64,000 bases of DNA, from assembly GCF_039529835.1 (NCBI RefSeq), contig NZ_CP154262.1:806001-870000 (forward strand), in the 5' to 3' direction. This document shows, piece after piece, positions 1-8,909 of this stretch (position 1 is its first letter; every line of letters begins with the position of its first letter). The stretch is from Arthrobacter sp. TMP15. Its GTDB lineage: Bacteria; Actinomycetota; Actinomycetes; Actinomycetales; Micrococcaceae. Both the position numbers and the translations under genes were made by a program. The notes beneath the pieces were generated by a model. The model saw nothing but the letters and a program-made list of their open reading frames with translations. It searched no databases and was not told the DNA's origin.

Positions 1-1
1 A

Positions 2-895
2 GCAGGGCTGAGCATCTTTGAACCAGAGTGCGGTGAACTAGTGACCAGCCTGGACATGTCCGGTCTCTCATTGACACTGCTCTGGCTGGACGAGGAGCTT
101 AAACAGTATTGGCATGCCCCCGCCGACGCACCGGCGTACCGCAAAGGTAACTCAGTGCCACGAGCACGCCGGAACATGGTTGAGGTCACCGAGAATGTGA
201 GCGCCAGCGTTGAAACACCAACTCCGGCTGCTGCAGCTTTGGGCCGCGCTGCTGTGTCAGTCGTTTCAGCTATCCGAGACGTTGTTGTGCAGAACGAAGA
301 AGCATGGGGAGCTTTGGACGCCATTGCCGGCGACGGAGACCACGGGATCGGCATGCGCCGTGGAGTTGAGGCTGCAACGGCAGCCGCGGAAAACATGGCG
401 GCAACAGAAGGCGGGGCGTCCATCGGTGCCGTCCTGACCGCAGCCGGTGAAGCTTGGTCCGAAAAGGCTGGGGGTACTTCCGGGGCACTGTGGGGTACAG
501 CAGTGATCGCCGCAGGCGCCGCGCTGGGCAACAGGGACACCTACTGCAAGCAAAACGCCGGCGAGGCCGTCACGATGTTTGCCAGCGCAATCACGGAACT
601 TGGAAAAGCCGAAGTAGGCGATAAAACAATGGTTGATGCCCTGGTCCCATTCCGGGATTCATTCCTTGATGCGCTTGCTGGAGACGCCACTTTGGGGCAC
701 GCATTCCAGACAGCAGCCGGCGTTTCTCGCACAGCCGCTGAAGAAACTGCCCGGCTTCGCCCGCTCAAGGGCCGAGCACGTCCGTTGGCAGAAAAGAGTC
801 TAGGACACCCCGATCCCGGGGCTGTTTCTTTTGGTCTCATCGTGGAGCGGTTCGGCCAGCATCTTTTGAACACATCAAATGAAAGCGGGGTATGA
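2..895 (+). CDS. Dihydroxyacetone-kinase-family kinase (DhaK-DhaL fusion), 5' partial; probable L-erythrulose 1-kinase
   Basis: The reading frame is open from base 2, so the gene begins outside the window. The first ~50 residues match the end of a DhaK domain ([14 protein letters not shown], then [11 protein letters not shown]). A DhaL/DAK2 ATP-binding domain follows, with the acidic Mg-ATP cluster [10 protein letters not shown], then KTMVDAL and [10 protein letters not shown]. The family phosphorylates dihydroxyacetone or related ketoses using ATP. In Mycobacterium smegmatis the fused homologue LerK phosphorylates L-erythrulose. The isomerases downstream (RpiB-type and TIM-type) match that pathway, so erythrulose is a better guess than glycerone; this is inference from context. 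The stop overlaps the next start as ATGA, so translation is probably coupled. Confidence 0.88.
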   Translation, partial: AGLSIFEPECGELVTSLDMSGLSLTLLWLDEELKQYWHAPADAPAYRKGNSVPRARRNMVEVTENVSASVETPTPAAAALGRAAVSVVSAIRDVVVQNEEAWGALDAIAGDGDHGIGMRRGVEAATAAAENMAATEGGASIGAVLTAAGEAWSEKAGGTSGALWGTAVIAAGAALGNRDTYCKQNAGEAVTMFASAITELGKAEVGDKTMVDALVPFRDSFLDALAGDATLGHAFQTAAGVSRTAAEETARLRPLKGRARPLAEKSLGHPDPGAVSFGLIVERFGQHLLNTSNESGV

Positions 896-1386
896 GCATG
901 ACCAGCCATAGCACAAAGGAATTTCGAGTCGTTGTTGGAAATGATGGGGCGGGCGTTGAATATAAGAACGCGTTGAAGGCCCTGCTTGAGAAAGACCCCA
1001 GGGTTGAATCTGTTCTGGATATTGGCGTTGGTCCTGATGATTGCCGGGCATACCCCCACGTTGCAGTTGACGCAGCTCGCAAGGTAGCTGACGGAGAAGC
1101 AGACCGTGCCCTCTTGATCTGCGGAACGGGCTTGGGTGTGGCTATTGCGGCTAACAAGGTGCCAGGTATCAGGGCAGTGACAGCTCACGACAGCTACTCT
1201 GTGGAACGCTCGGTACTGAGCAATAACGCACAGGTTCTGACTATGGGTCAACGAGTTATCGGGCTGGAACTGGCAAAGAAGCTCGTCACAGAATGGCTTG
1301 CTTACACCTTTGATGAGTCATCGGCATCGGCTGAAAAGGTTGACGCAATCTGCTCCTACGAACCTACCTACACTAAGGCGGACTGA
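892..1386 (+). CDS. RpiB/LacAB-family sugar-phosphate isomerase, probable D-erythrulose 4-phosphate isomerase
   Basis: This 164-residue protein has the RpiB fold signature: GNDGAG at the N-terminus, the catalytic-cysteine loop [13 protein letters not shown] (Cys77) and an AHD motif near residue 99. RpiB-type enzymes interconvert aldose and ketose phosphates. In mycobacterial and brucella erythritol use, RpiB paralogues (DerI/EryI) convert D-erythrulose 4-phosphate to D-erythrose 4-phosphate, which feeds the pentose phosphate pathway. The neighbouring DhaK-type kinase and TIM paralogue make that role more likely than ribose 5-phosphate isomerisation. The ATG lies inside the stop of the kinase gene (ATGA). 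A second ATG two codons on is an alternative start. Confidence 0.85.
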   Translation: MSMTSHSTKEFRVVVGNDGAGVEYKNALKALLEKDPRVESVLDIGVGPDDCRAYPHVAVDAARKVADGEADRALLICGTGLGVAIAANKVPGIRAVTAHDSYSVERSVLSNNAQVLTMGQRVIGLELAKKLVTEWLAYTFDESSASAEKVDAICSYEPTYTKAD

Positions 1387-1388
1387 TT

Positions 1389-2384
1389 ATGGGAAGTAAC
1401 CAAGAGGGTTCGGAAACGCAATTGCAGTTCGCGGTGGTTGGTTCCGGCTATATGGGCGGCGGAATCGCCCAAGTTCTCGCACTTGGTGGAGCTCGCGTGG
1501 CTTTGGCGGATGTCTCGGGCGAAATAGCCGTAAAAAATTATGAGCGTCTGTTGGTTGAATCAGACCAGTTTGTAAAAGACGGCCTGTTTCCCGAAGGCTC
1601 CACGGACCTTCTTCGCAAAAACCTCTGGGCGGCCGCCTCTATTGAAGAGGCCGTTGCGCAGGCTGCTTTCATCGAAGAAGCTGTCCCTGAAGTGCTTTCC
1701 ATCAAGCATGAATCTCTCGCACGGATTAGTGCAGCAGCGCGCCCTGAGGCAATCATTGGTTCCAACACCTCCACCATCTCGATTGCCGATTTGGCCGTGG
1801 CTGTCCTGAACCCGGAACGTTTCCTGGGCGTGCACTTTTCAAACCCGTCACCATTCATCCCTGGTGTTGAGATCATTCCGCACGCTGAAACATCCAGCGC
1901 AACGGTAGGTGCCGCACGGGACATGGTGCACTCCACTGGCAAGCAAACTGCTGTGGTCAAGGATGTTACAGGCTTTGTCCTGAACCGGCTGCAGTACGCG
2001 CTTTTCCATGAAGCGGCGCAACTAGTAGAGCAGGGAATTGCGACGGCGGATGATGTGGACACTTTGGTGCGCACCACGTTTGGGTTTCGTCTGCCGTTCT
2101 TTGGTCCGTTTGCCATTGCTGACATGGCTGGGCTGGACGTCTACGATTTCTGTTACAAATCTCTACAAACCAGCTTCCCGCAACGATTTGCCACACCGAA
2201 GATCCTGCGTGACCTGGTTGAAGCAGGAAAATTGGGCACAAAAACTGGCGCTGGATTCCTGAACGTACCGCAAGAACGAACGGAGAACTTATCGCATACC
2301 GCAACAAGGCATATGTGGCCATGGCACAGCTTCTTGACGACCTTGGCCCGGCACCCATCAATTAATCAACACTTAGTTCTATAA
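1389..2384 (+). CDS. 3-hydroxyacyl-CoA-dehydrogenase-family oxidoreductase, C-terminus probably frameshifted
   Basis: A Rossmann glycine motif (VGSGYMGGG, about residues 17-25), SNTSTISI and the HFSNP histidine place this in the 3HCDH family, which also holds L-gulonate 3-dehydrogenase and carnitine 3-dehydrogenase. In this operon it probably oxidises a C4 polyol or hydroxy acid; the substrate is unknown. The last ~34 residues of the open frame are atypical (HMWPWHSF...). From base 2285 the alternative frame reads AYRNKAYVAMAQLLDDLG and stops at 2365, which looks like the normal family tail. One base seems to be missing near 2283-2287. The start lies two bases after the isomerase stop. Confidence 0.75.
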   Translation: MGSNQEGSETQLQFAVVGSGYMGGGIAQVLALGGARVALADVSGEIAVKNYERLLVESDQFVKDGLFPEGSTDLLRKNLWAAASIEEAVAQAAFIEEAVPEVLSIKHESLARISAAARPEAIIGSNTSTISIADLAVAVLNPERFLGVHFSNPSPFIPGVEIIPHAETSSATVGAARDMVHSTGKQTAVVKDVTGFVLNRLQYALFHEAAQLVEQGIATADDVDTLVRTTFGFRLPFFGPFAIADMAGLDVYDFCYKSLQTSFPQRFATPKILRDLVEAGKLGTKTGAGFLNVPQERTENLSHTATRHMWPWHSFLTTLARHPSINQHLVL

Positions 2385-2400
2385 CACACTAGGAGAAGCA

Positions 2401-3180
2401 ATGACTGAAAACCCTGTAATTTTTCCGACGGAACGCACCGTAATTGTCACGGGTGCCGTCTCAGAGCGCGGGATTGGACGGGCCACAGTGAACTACCTCG
2501 CTGAGCGTGGCTGGAGCATCGGTGTCATAGACCTTGATGATGCGGCATGCAAAGCGGTCGCGGCAAGTATCACAGCAGAATTTGGGGTCAAAGCCCATGG
2601 AGTCGGAGCCAATATCGGTGACGAGTCGTCAGTTCGTAGCGCCATTGACCAGATGGAAGAAGAGCTGCCCCAGATCGTAGCGCTAGCAAACGTGGCCGGC
2701 GTCAGCTCACCGATCGGCTACTTGGAAGTGGAGCCCGAAGAATGGAATCGGGTTTTGAATATTAACCTCAATGGGGTCCACTACGCCACCCGCCGTGTGG
2801 CAGAGTCCATGGTCAAAAACCGCATCGGGCGCATTGTGAACATTTCCTCAGTATCTGCTCAGCGCGGTGGAGGAACGTTCTCGAAAACAGCGTATTCGGT
2901 GGCCAAGGCCGGCGTTATTGGCCTCACCCGGGCAACTGCGCGGGAACTTGGCCCTTACAACATCACCGTCAACGCCATCTCACCCGGGCCTATAGACACC
3001 GACATCATGGGCGGGACACTATCCCAGGACCGTAAAGATGAAATGGTCAAGGATCTTGTCGTCAACCGTGTGGGTACCACCAGGGACATTGCCGCAGCTA
3101 TCCACTTTTTGATCAGCGAGGACACGGGGTACATCTCCGGTCAGACGCTGAATGTGGATGGCGGGCTGTACATGCATTAA
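2401..3180 (+). CDS. Short-chain dehydrogenase/reductase, probable tetritol dehydrogenase
   Basis: This 259-residue SDR has the NAD(P)-binding pattern TGAVSERGIG (residues 17-26), an ANVAG variant of NNAG, and the catalytic triad Ser149/150, Tyr165, Lys169 (YSVAK). The PG motif and the C-terminal GYISGQTLNVDGG complete a classical SDR. The D-threitol dehydrogenase of M. smegmatis (DthD) belongs to this family, and the flanking genes match that pathway. A role in making erythrulose from threitol or erythritol is therefore reasonable, but the exact polyol cannot be read from sequence. A GGAGAAG ribosome-binding site precedes the ATG. Confidence 0.82.
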   Translation: MTENPVIFPTERTVIVTGAVSERGIGRATVNYLAERGWSIGVIDLDDAACKAVAASITAEFGVKAHGVGANIGDESSVRSAIDQMEEELPQIVALANVAGVSSPIGYLEVEPEEWNRVLNINLNGVHYATRRVAESMVKNRIGRIVNISSVSAQRGGGTFSKTAYSVAKAGVIGLTRATARELGPYNITVNAISPGPIDTDIMGGTLSQDRKDEMVKDLVVNRVGTTRDIAAAIHFLISEDTGYISGQTLNVDGGLYMH

Positions 3181-3187
3181 GGAAAAC

Positions 3188-3295
3188 ATGAATACCAATA
3201 ACTCCACTAATTGGAGCACTGCGCGCAAACTCTACCTCGTTGTCGGCATCGTGGTTTGCGGACTTGCCATTCTGCTGATGACCTACCCTCGATAA
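3188..3295 (+). CDS. 35-residue single-pass membrane protein
   Basis: This short ORF reads MNTNNSTNWSTARKLY followed by a hydrophobic segment (LVVGIVVCGLAILLM) and ends TYPR. It sits 7 bases after the SDR stop, with AAGGAAA just before the ATG, and precedes the MFS transporter gene. One membrane helix is evident: a polar Asn/Ser/Thr-rich N-terminal tail and a very short C-terminal tail. No family is recognised. Position and ribosome-binding site suggest a real gene in the tetritol operon, perhaps a small partner of the MFS transporter; that role is a guess. Confidence 0.6.
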   Translation: MNTNNSTNWSTARKLYLVVGIVVCGLAILLMTYPR

Positions 3296-3368
3296 AAACA
3301 TCACCGTTGCACCAAGAACCAATCCGTTAATTTTTTTTGCAAAGTTCATACTCAATGAGGAGTTATTT

Positions 3369-4718
3369 ATGGCTGCTGAAATCAAGGCAAGCAAGGAACT
3401 GCTGGAGAGTCCAGCACTAAAATCAGCAATATCAAAGGCGACCGTTCGGCTCATGCCGATGCTTGTCATCCTTTACGTCGTCGCTTTTCTTGACCGCACC
3501 AATGTGGGGTTCGCTGAAGCAGCGTTAGAGGCAGACCGGGGTATCTCCGCAGGAGCATACGCACTTGGTGCTGGTATCTTCTTCATCGGCTATGCGATCT
3601 TTGAGATCCCCAGCAACTTGATGATGAAAAAAGTCGGGGCAAAAATATGGCTGGCCCGGATCGCCATCACGTGGGGCATAGTGTCAGCATGCTTCATGTT
3701 TGTTCAAGGTGATTCTTCCTTTATCGCCTTGCGTTTTCTGCTCGGTGTCACGGAAGCCGGGCTGTTCCCCGGAGTTATCATGTTCCTGGCGGAGTGGTTT
3801 CCGAACAAGCACAGGGTGAAGATGTTCGCTATCTTCTACTTGGCGCAGCCTTTCTCGCAGGTTATTGGCTCTCCACTATCTGGTTGGCTGATAAACATTG
3901 GTGACTCTGTCCCCGGAGTCCACGGCTGGCAAGTCATGTTCTTCGTAGAAGGAATGCTGGCCGTTGTTGCCGGAGTCTTTGCCTTCTTCCTGCTTATTGA
4001 CGGACCACAAAAAGCTAAGTGGCTCCAGCAGGATGAGAAGGATGCGCTGACGGCGGCGATGCGCCAAGAGGACACCATTAAGAAAGAGTCAGGCCCCTCG
4101 GGAGTGGCCGCAGCACTAGCCAATGGCCGTGTCTGGTACTTCACAGCCATATACTTCTGCCTCCAGATCGCCGTATACGGTGTTACTTTCTACCTGCCAC
4201 AGCAGGTGGCACAACTGACCGGGCAAAAAGTTGGTATGACGGTGGGCTTGCTGGCCGCTGTCCCGTGGTTCTTCGGGATGTTCGCTTGCATCATTATTGG
4301 CCGCTACGCCACTACTGTTATTCGGCGCCGTGTCCTGGGGACTTGGTTGTTCGTCTCCACCGGTTTGTGTATCTTTGGGTCGGCATGGGCAGGTGCCAAC
4401 AGCCTTCCTGCTCTGGGCATCATCTTCATTACCCTGGCGGTGTGCAGCTTCCTATCCATTGGACCCATCGCATGGTCCTACCCAACGGCGTTCCTCACCG
4501 GAACCGCGGCAGCAGCAGGTATTGGTCTGATCAACTCATTGGGTAACCTGGGCGGATTCGTTGCCCCAATCCTGCGCACAAGCGTCAATGAAACGTTTGC
4601 TTCCGAGTCCGGAGCCATGGGCATCATGGCATTGGGTGTGCTGCCGTTTGTGGCTGCCTTGATGATGTGGGGCACCCGCCGATTCAAGAATAAGGCCGAC
4701 GATCTACTCGAGAAGTAA
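3369..4718 (+). CDS. MFS transporter, anion:cation symporter (ACS) type
   Basis: This 449-residue protein has about 12 membrane helices. Near the N-terminus FLDRTNVGFAEAAL matches the ACS-family signature seen in organic-anion/sugar-acid carriers (TM1-loop DRxNxxFA). GYAIFEIPSNLMMKKVGAKIWLARI is the matching TM2-3 loop. A GAGGAG ribosome-binding site lies 8 bases before the ATG. Its place inside the kinase/isomerase operon suggests it imports the C4 substrate (tetritol, tetrulose or tetronate). It is single-component, unlike the ABC importers known from mycobacterial tetritol loci. Confidence 0.85.
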   Translation: MAAEIKASKELLESPALKSAISKATVRLMPMLVILYVVAFLDRTNVGFAEAALEADRGISAGAYALGAGIFFIGYAIFEIPSNLMMKKVGAKIWLARIAITWGIVSACFMFVQGDSSFIALRFLLGVTEAGLFPGVIMFLAEWFPNKHRVKMFAIFYLAQPFSQVIGSPLSGWLINIGDSVPGVHGWQVMFFVEGMLAVVAGVFAFFLLIDGPQKAKWLQQDEKDALTAAMRQEDTIKKESGPSGVAAALANGRVWYFTAIYFCLQIAVYGVTFYLPQQVAQLTGQKVGMTVGLLAAVPWFFGMFACIIIGRYATTVIRRRVLGTWLFVSTGLCIFGSAWAGANSLPALGIIFITLAVCSFLSIGPIAWSYPTAFLTGTAAAAGIGLINSLGNLGGFVAPILRTSVNETFASESGAMGIMALGVLPFVAALMMWGTRRFKNKADDLLEK

Positions 4719-4734
4719 ACACCGGCTTTACGAA

Positions 4735-5550
4735 GTGAATGAAAGTGAAGAACTCATGACGCATCCCACCAGTACTATCGGCCCACATCTGCAAAGCCCG
4801 GCCATATACATTGGCGCAAGCACCAAAATGTATATGGGCTACCAGAGCAGTTTGTGCTGGCTGCGGGCGCTGCGTCATGAAGTGGAAGCCCGACCCGGCC
4901 TTACGGCCGGGCGGGTTATCCCCTTTGTCATCCCATCTTTTCCGGTGTTGGCCAAGGCGCAGGAGATCATTGCTGGAACCGCTTTGCTCCTTGGCGCCCA
5001 AAATTGTGGCTGGGCCGACGGGCCTTGGACCGGAGAGGTGGCGCCGTCAATGCTCGCAGAGCTCGGAGTTGATTTCGTTGAAATAGGTCACGCCGAACGC
5101 CGCAAACATTTTGCGGAGGACAATCACGTTGTATCGCGCAAGGTCGCGGCGGCCCTAGCGGCAGGACTTAAACCGTTGTTGTGCGTTGGAGAAAGCGAGA
5201 ATTCAACGCCTGAGAAGGCGGCACTGTTTGTGTATGAGCAGATTCTCGCGGCTGTTGCAGGTAACTGGCTGGACGCACGGTCATTGTTCATCGCTTATGA
5301 ACCAGTGTGGGCGATCGGTGCCGCAGAGCCTGCGGCACCGGGGTATATCTCCGGCGTTATTCAGGGCGTGCGCGCACTCTTGGCCGAGCATGGGCTCTCC
5401 GATCTGCCCATAGTTTATGGTGGTTCCGCCAAACCCGGCCTGCTGCCGCAGCTGAACCATGTCTCTGGTCTGTTTCTGGGAAGGTTTGTCCACGATCCCG
5501 TGAACTTCGGGGCAATCTTGGATGAAGCCCTCACGTTACAACAGCACTGA
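4735..5550 (+). CDS. Triosephosphate-isomerase paralogue, probable L-erythrulose 1-phosphate isomerase
   Basis: The TIM-barrel catalytic set is present: Lys31 in STKMYMG, His119 in VEIGHAERR (the usual Ser is Ala) and Glu189 in AYEPVWAIG. The phosphate-binding VYGGSAKPG loop lies near the C-terminus. Housekeeping TIM normally sits with gap and pgk; this copy is instead the last gene of a polyol operon. In mycobacteria and brucella the paralogue LerI/EryH interconverts L-erythrulose 1-phosphate and D-erythrulose 4-phosphate, exactly the step needed between the kinase and RpiB-type enzyme here. The start may be ATG 4735 or ATG 4756; neither has a strong ribosome-binding site. Confidence 0.84.
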   Translation: MNESEELMTHPTSTIGPHLQSPAIYIGASTKMYMGYQSSLCWLRALRHEVEARPGLTAGRVIPFVIPSFPVLAKAQEIIAGTALLLGAQNCGWADGPWTGEVAPSMLAELGVDFVEIGHAERRKHFAEDNHVVSRKVAAALAAGLKPLLCVGESENSTPEKAALFVYEQILAAVAGNWLDARSLFIAYEPVWAIGAAEPAAPGYISGVIQGVRALLAEHGLSDLPIVYGGSAKPGLLPQLNHVSGLFLGRFVHDPVNFGAILDEALTLQQH

Positions 5551-5598
5551 GGGGTAGTTTCTTCGCGCAAGGGCTCCTCGGCGTGAAAGCCAGGCAAT

Positions 5599-6450
5599 CT
5601 ATCCCTTGGGTTCAGCCTGAAGCATGGTGAGCGCGCCGTCCGTGAAATTTCGGACCGACTCCCTCCACAGCTCCAACAGGTCTACTAGATTTTCACCGGC
5701 CATCCGGTGCGCCGTGGTTTCCAACTCAAGCATCCGCAGGACTCCGGTACGCAGTTCAGTATTAAAATTTACTTTGCCTATCCGTGCCGCGGGGGCTTTG
5801 GCCAAGTCCTCCGCCGGAATGCCGGAGGCGCCGTGCAGGACAAGAGGCACTGCCGACTGGGCGGATATCTGATCCAGGAGGTCCCAGTGCAAGAGTGGCT
5901 CGCCAGCGTATTTTCCATGGACGTTGCCCACAGCCACAGCGAGTAGCTGGGCTCCTGAACGGGCTATAAAATCGGCCACTTGCGTGGCGTCTGTCAGTCC
6001 GGCGGCTTCCAGAGCGAACGCCTGGTCTTCGTTTCCTGCAAGCCCGCCGAGCTCGGCCTCCACCACGATCGTTGGATCTGCGAATGAGGAACGCACAGCT
6101 GCAACAAACTCAATGTTCTCTTCGAAATCGAGGGCCGATCCGTCCGCCAGTACTGAATCTGCCCCGGCCGCAAGTCCCGCTGTGATGGCTTCGATACTGG
6201 TTGCATGGTCAAGTTGCACTACCACCGGCACGGTGGCTGCATCGGCAAGACCGCGCAGGGCAGCAATCAGCCGCAGACCTGAGCGAGCCGCAGCTGTTTT
6301 AGGTGCAACCAGAAGGATCACACCACGGCCCTTGGCTTCCGCCTCTTCAACCACGGCCAGTGCGGTGGTGAAGTCGTAGCAGGTAAACGCCGGTACCGCC
6401 GCTTTTTCCGCCAAGGCACTGTTCACCAGATCATCCAAACGAGCTCTCAT
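5599..6450 (-). CDS. Class II fructose-bisphosphate/ketose-phosphate aldolase family protein
   Basis: From ATG 6450 the protein has 283 residues and begins MRARLDDLVNSALAEKAAVPAF, typical of class II FBA/KbaY/GatY enzymes. Metal ligands are visible as VQLDHATS, NVHGKYAGEP and LVLHGASGIP. These Zn enzymes stabilise the enediolate of dihydroxyacetone phosphate. The neighbouring DUF1537 kinase and 3-HIBDH-type dehydrogenase would give a 3-oxotetronate 4-phosphate. Loss of CO2 from it breaks the bond equivalent to the aldol bond and yields DHAP, so this enzyme may replace the AraD-like decarboxylase OtnC; this is inference. The start overlaps the permease stop (TAATG). Confidence 0.85.
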   Translation of the reverse strand: MRARLDDLVNSALAEKAAVPAFTCYDFTTALAVVEEAEAKGRGVILLVAPKTAAARSGLRLIAALRGLADAATVPVVVQLDHATSIEAITAGLAAGADSVLADGSALDFEENIEFVAAVRSSFADPTIVVEAELGGLAGNEDQAFALEAAGLTDATQVADFIARSGAQLLAVAVGNVHGKYAGEPLLHWDLLDQISAQSAVPLVLHGASGIPAEDLAKAPAARIGKVNFNTELRTGVLRMLELETTAHRMAGENLVDLLELWRESVRNFTDGALTMLQAEPKG

Positions 6451-7904
6451 TATGTACTCAATCCTCCAACTAGAATCCATGCCACAAATGTCAAGAGGAA
6501 CCCCGCCACACCCAAAATGGTTGTGAGCACCGTCCAGGTTTTTAATCCGTCAGCCACTGTTAAGCCGTAATATCGCACAACTACCCAGAAACCGGCATCG
6601 GTCACGTGGGAGAGCCCAAGGGCACCAAATCCGATGGCGATGGTAATGACTGCAATCTGTGCCGGAGTATAGCCCCCAGCCAAAATGGCGGATGAAAGCA
6701 GCCCAGTTGTGGTGACGATTGCTACCGTGGCTGAGCCCTGGGCGGCTCGCAGGATCAAGGAAATAAGGAAGCCCAGGAGCAGGATGGGCAAGCCCCAACC
6801 ATCTAAAGTTTTGGAGAGTGCAGCACCAATTCCACTGACCTGCAGAACGGTGCCGAAAATCCCTCCACCGGCAACAATCATCAAGATTGATGCGATGGGT
6901 GGCAGGGACTCTTCAAAGACGTTGCTGGTTTCTTGCAAGGACCAACCGCGACGTACTGCCAAAGTGAAGAACGAGAGGCCCACGGCTACCAAGAGAGCGA
7001 AGAACGGGTTGCCAATGAAGGCGCAGAAACCATACCAAAACGATTCCTTCGGGATCGTCAGGGTGCCCACTGTGCCCAATAAAATCAGGACAATTGGGGC
7101 GGCCACCAAGGAGATGATTAGGCGTGGACGCGGGGGTGCGATCCCGCCTTTATGTGAAGTGATGAGGGTTTCGGGACTGCCAAATTCCTCGACTATCTTC
7201 TTCACTGCCGGGAGCAGTTCATAACTTCTGCGATTCAGCAGGGCACTAACACCGTAGGAAAGAAACCCCAGCGGGATGCAGATCAGCAGGGAAATGATCA
7301 TGATCAGCCCCACGTCTGCACCGAGAACTCCGGCGCCAGCCACGATGCCGGGGTGTGGCGGGACAGCCACATGTATCGCCAACATGATTCCGGCCATGGG
7401 TAGACCGAACTTGACGGGGTGTACCCCGGCGATCTTAGCGAAAGCGTAAACCACCGGCACCAATACAATGACACCGACCTCAAAGAAGACCGGAACAGCC
7501 ACAAGGAAGCCCACAATTGTCAATGCAATGGCAACTCGTGTGGGACCAAGTTTTGCTGTGAAGTGGTCAGCCAGGGACTGGACTCCGCCGGAAACTTCGA
7601 TCATCCGTCCTAAAATGGCGCCAAGTGCTATCAGCAAGGCAACTTTACCCATTGTTCCGCCAACGCCGGCGGATACCACGGTGAAGATGTCTTGCAGGGG
7701 GATCTGGGCCGCTACGGCCACTGCAATGCTGACTGCTAGCAACGCCACGAAGGCGTGAATCTTAAAACGTACAATCAGGATCAGCAGCAGAATAACTCCT
7801 GCTGCTGCGATGGTGAGCAGCAGAGGGGTTCCTAGTTCGGCTGCTGGTTTAATGACAGGCGTGTCCGCTGCACGAAGCATCGCGGGGATAATCAGGGTGT
7901 TCAT
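6450..7904 (-). CDS. GntP-family gluconate/sugar-acid permease
   Basis: This 484-residue polytopic protein has about 12-14 hydrophobic helices and typical GntP stretches such as GRMIEVSGGVQSLAD, GLPMAGIMLAIHVAVPPHPGIV and the C-terminal GLSHVTDAGFW. The family imports gluconate and related sugar acids by proton symport. Between an acid-sugar kinase/dehydrogenase pair and an aldolase, it most likely imports L-threonate, D-erythronate or a related tetronate. GGAG precedes the ATG by about 10 bases, and the stop overlaps the aldolase start, indicating one transcript. Confidence 0.9.
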   Translation of the reverse strand: MNTLIIPAMLRAADTPVIKPAAELGTPLLLTIAAAGVILLLILIVRFKIHAFVALLAVSIAVAVAAQIPLQDIFTVVSAGVGGTMGKVALLIALGAILGRMIEVSGGVQSLADHFTAKLGPTRVAIALTIVGFLVAVPVFFEVGVIVLVPVVYAFAKIAGVHPVKFGLPMAGIMLAIHVAVPPHPGIVAGAGVLGADVGLIMIISLLICIPLGFLSYGVSALLNRRSYELLPAVKKIVEEFGSPETLITSHKGGIAPPRPRLIISLVAAPIVLILLGTVGTLTIPKESFWYGFCAFIGNPFFALLVAVGLSFFTLAVRRGWSLQETSNVFEESLPPIASILMIVAGGGIFGTVLQVSGIGAALSKTLDGWGLPILLLGFLISLILRAAQGSATVAIVTTTGLLSSAILAGGYTPAQIAVITIAIGFGALGLSHVTDAGFWVVVRYYGLTVADGLKTWTVLTTILGVAGFLLTFVAWILVGGLST

Positions 7905-7955
7905 TGACAGGTATTCTCCTTCGACACGCTATGAATCAGTGCTTGTGTGCGTGGA

Positions 7956-8858
7956 TCAGCGAGCATGGCGCTGGGTAGGAGCAACAACTCTAATGACGGC
8001 AGAATCGTCAGCTGCGGCTAAGCCCTGGGCTTGGCCCAGCAAGTACAGTTGTTCGGCCGCGGCAGCGACGGGGGCCGCCATGCCTGCTGCGCGGGCGGCC
8101 TTGCCCACGATGCCCATGTCTTTGACGAAGATGTCTAGACGGCTCAGGACCTCGGCCCCACCTTCGTTGTATGCCTCAAGGATGCGCGGTCCACGGTTGG
8201 AGAGCATGAAGGAACCTGCAGCGCCTGCCTCCAGTGCTGCAAGGGTTTTACTCTGGTCCAAACCCATGGCGTCGGCCAAAGCCAGTGCTTCGGCGGCGGC
8301 TGCGATATGCACACCGCACAAGAGCTGATTCACTGTTTTTAGTGCTTGGCCGTCACCGGGCTTGTCGCCGACGATCGAAAGTGTTGAGGCGAGCAAATCC
8401 AGAACAGGCCCTGCCTGCTTGAGTGCCTGCGGGGTGGCACCAACAACGATCAGCAGATCGCCCTCCCCGGCGCGAATAGGCCCACCTGACAGTGGTGCGT
8501 CAACAAGTTCGACGCCGTACTCCGCCAACCGTGCCACAGTGTCCGGAATCGCTTCGGTTCCTACAGTGCTGGTGAGAATAACAACCGAGCCCTTCGCCAT
8601 GGCGCAGGCAACACCGTTGGTTCCAAAAAGCACCTCATTGAGTTGCTCGCCATTTCGAACGGCCAATAGCAAGGCATCAGCCCCGTCCGCAGCTGCGCGG
8701 GCAGAATCAAAGGTTCTAATGCCGGCCTTTGTCGCTAAATTGAGCCGTGACTGGGCAATATCAAAGCCATGGACGGTGAGTTCGGTGGTTAGTCTGGTGG
8801 CCATGGGAAGGCCCATGGCGCCCAGGCCCAGCACGGCAACGGTGTAGTTTTTTGACAT
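7956..8858 (-). CDS. ltnD: 3-hydroxyisobutyrate-dehydrogenase-family enzyme, probable L-threonate dehydrogenase
   Basis: This 300-residue beta-hydroxyacid dehydrogenase has GLGAMGLPMA (residues 11-20) for NAD(P), the substrate motif DAPLSGGPIRAGEGD (120-134) and the catalytic lysine in GQALKTVNQLL (Lys174). LtnD oxidises L-threonate (and DenD oxidises D-erythronate) to the oxo-tetronate that the DUF1537 kinase OtnK then phosphorylates. The next gene upstream is that DUF1537 kinase, which supports the assignment; the preferred stereoisomer cannot be told. AAGGAG lies 6 bases before the ATG. Confidence 0.83.
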   Translation of the reverse strand: MSKNYTVAVLGLGAMGLPMATRLTTELTVHGFDIAQSRLNLATKAGIRTFDSARAAADGADALLLAVRNGEQLNEVLFGTNGVACAMAKGSVVILTSTVGTEAIPDTVARLAEYGVELVDAPLSGGPIRAGEGDLLIVVGATPQALKQAGPVLDLLASTLSIVGDKPGDGQALKTVNQLLCGVHIAAAAEALALADAMGLDQSKTLAALEAGAAGSFMLSNRGPRILEAYNEGGAEVLSRLDIFVKDMGIVGKAARAAGMAAPVAAAAEQLYLLGQAQGLAAADDSAVIRVVAPTQRHAR

Positions 8859-8909
8859 GGTGTTCTCCTTGAAATTATGTGAACTTGGTACGGAATCGAC
8901 CAGCGGGTT

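Noticed and set aside
541-1251. 236-codon open frame on the minus strand
   Set aside because: It spans the kinase and RpiB-type genes on the other strand, which have clear motifs; the translation has no domain features.
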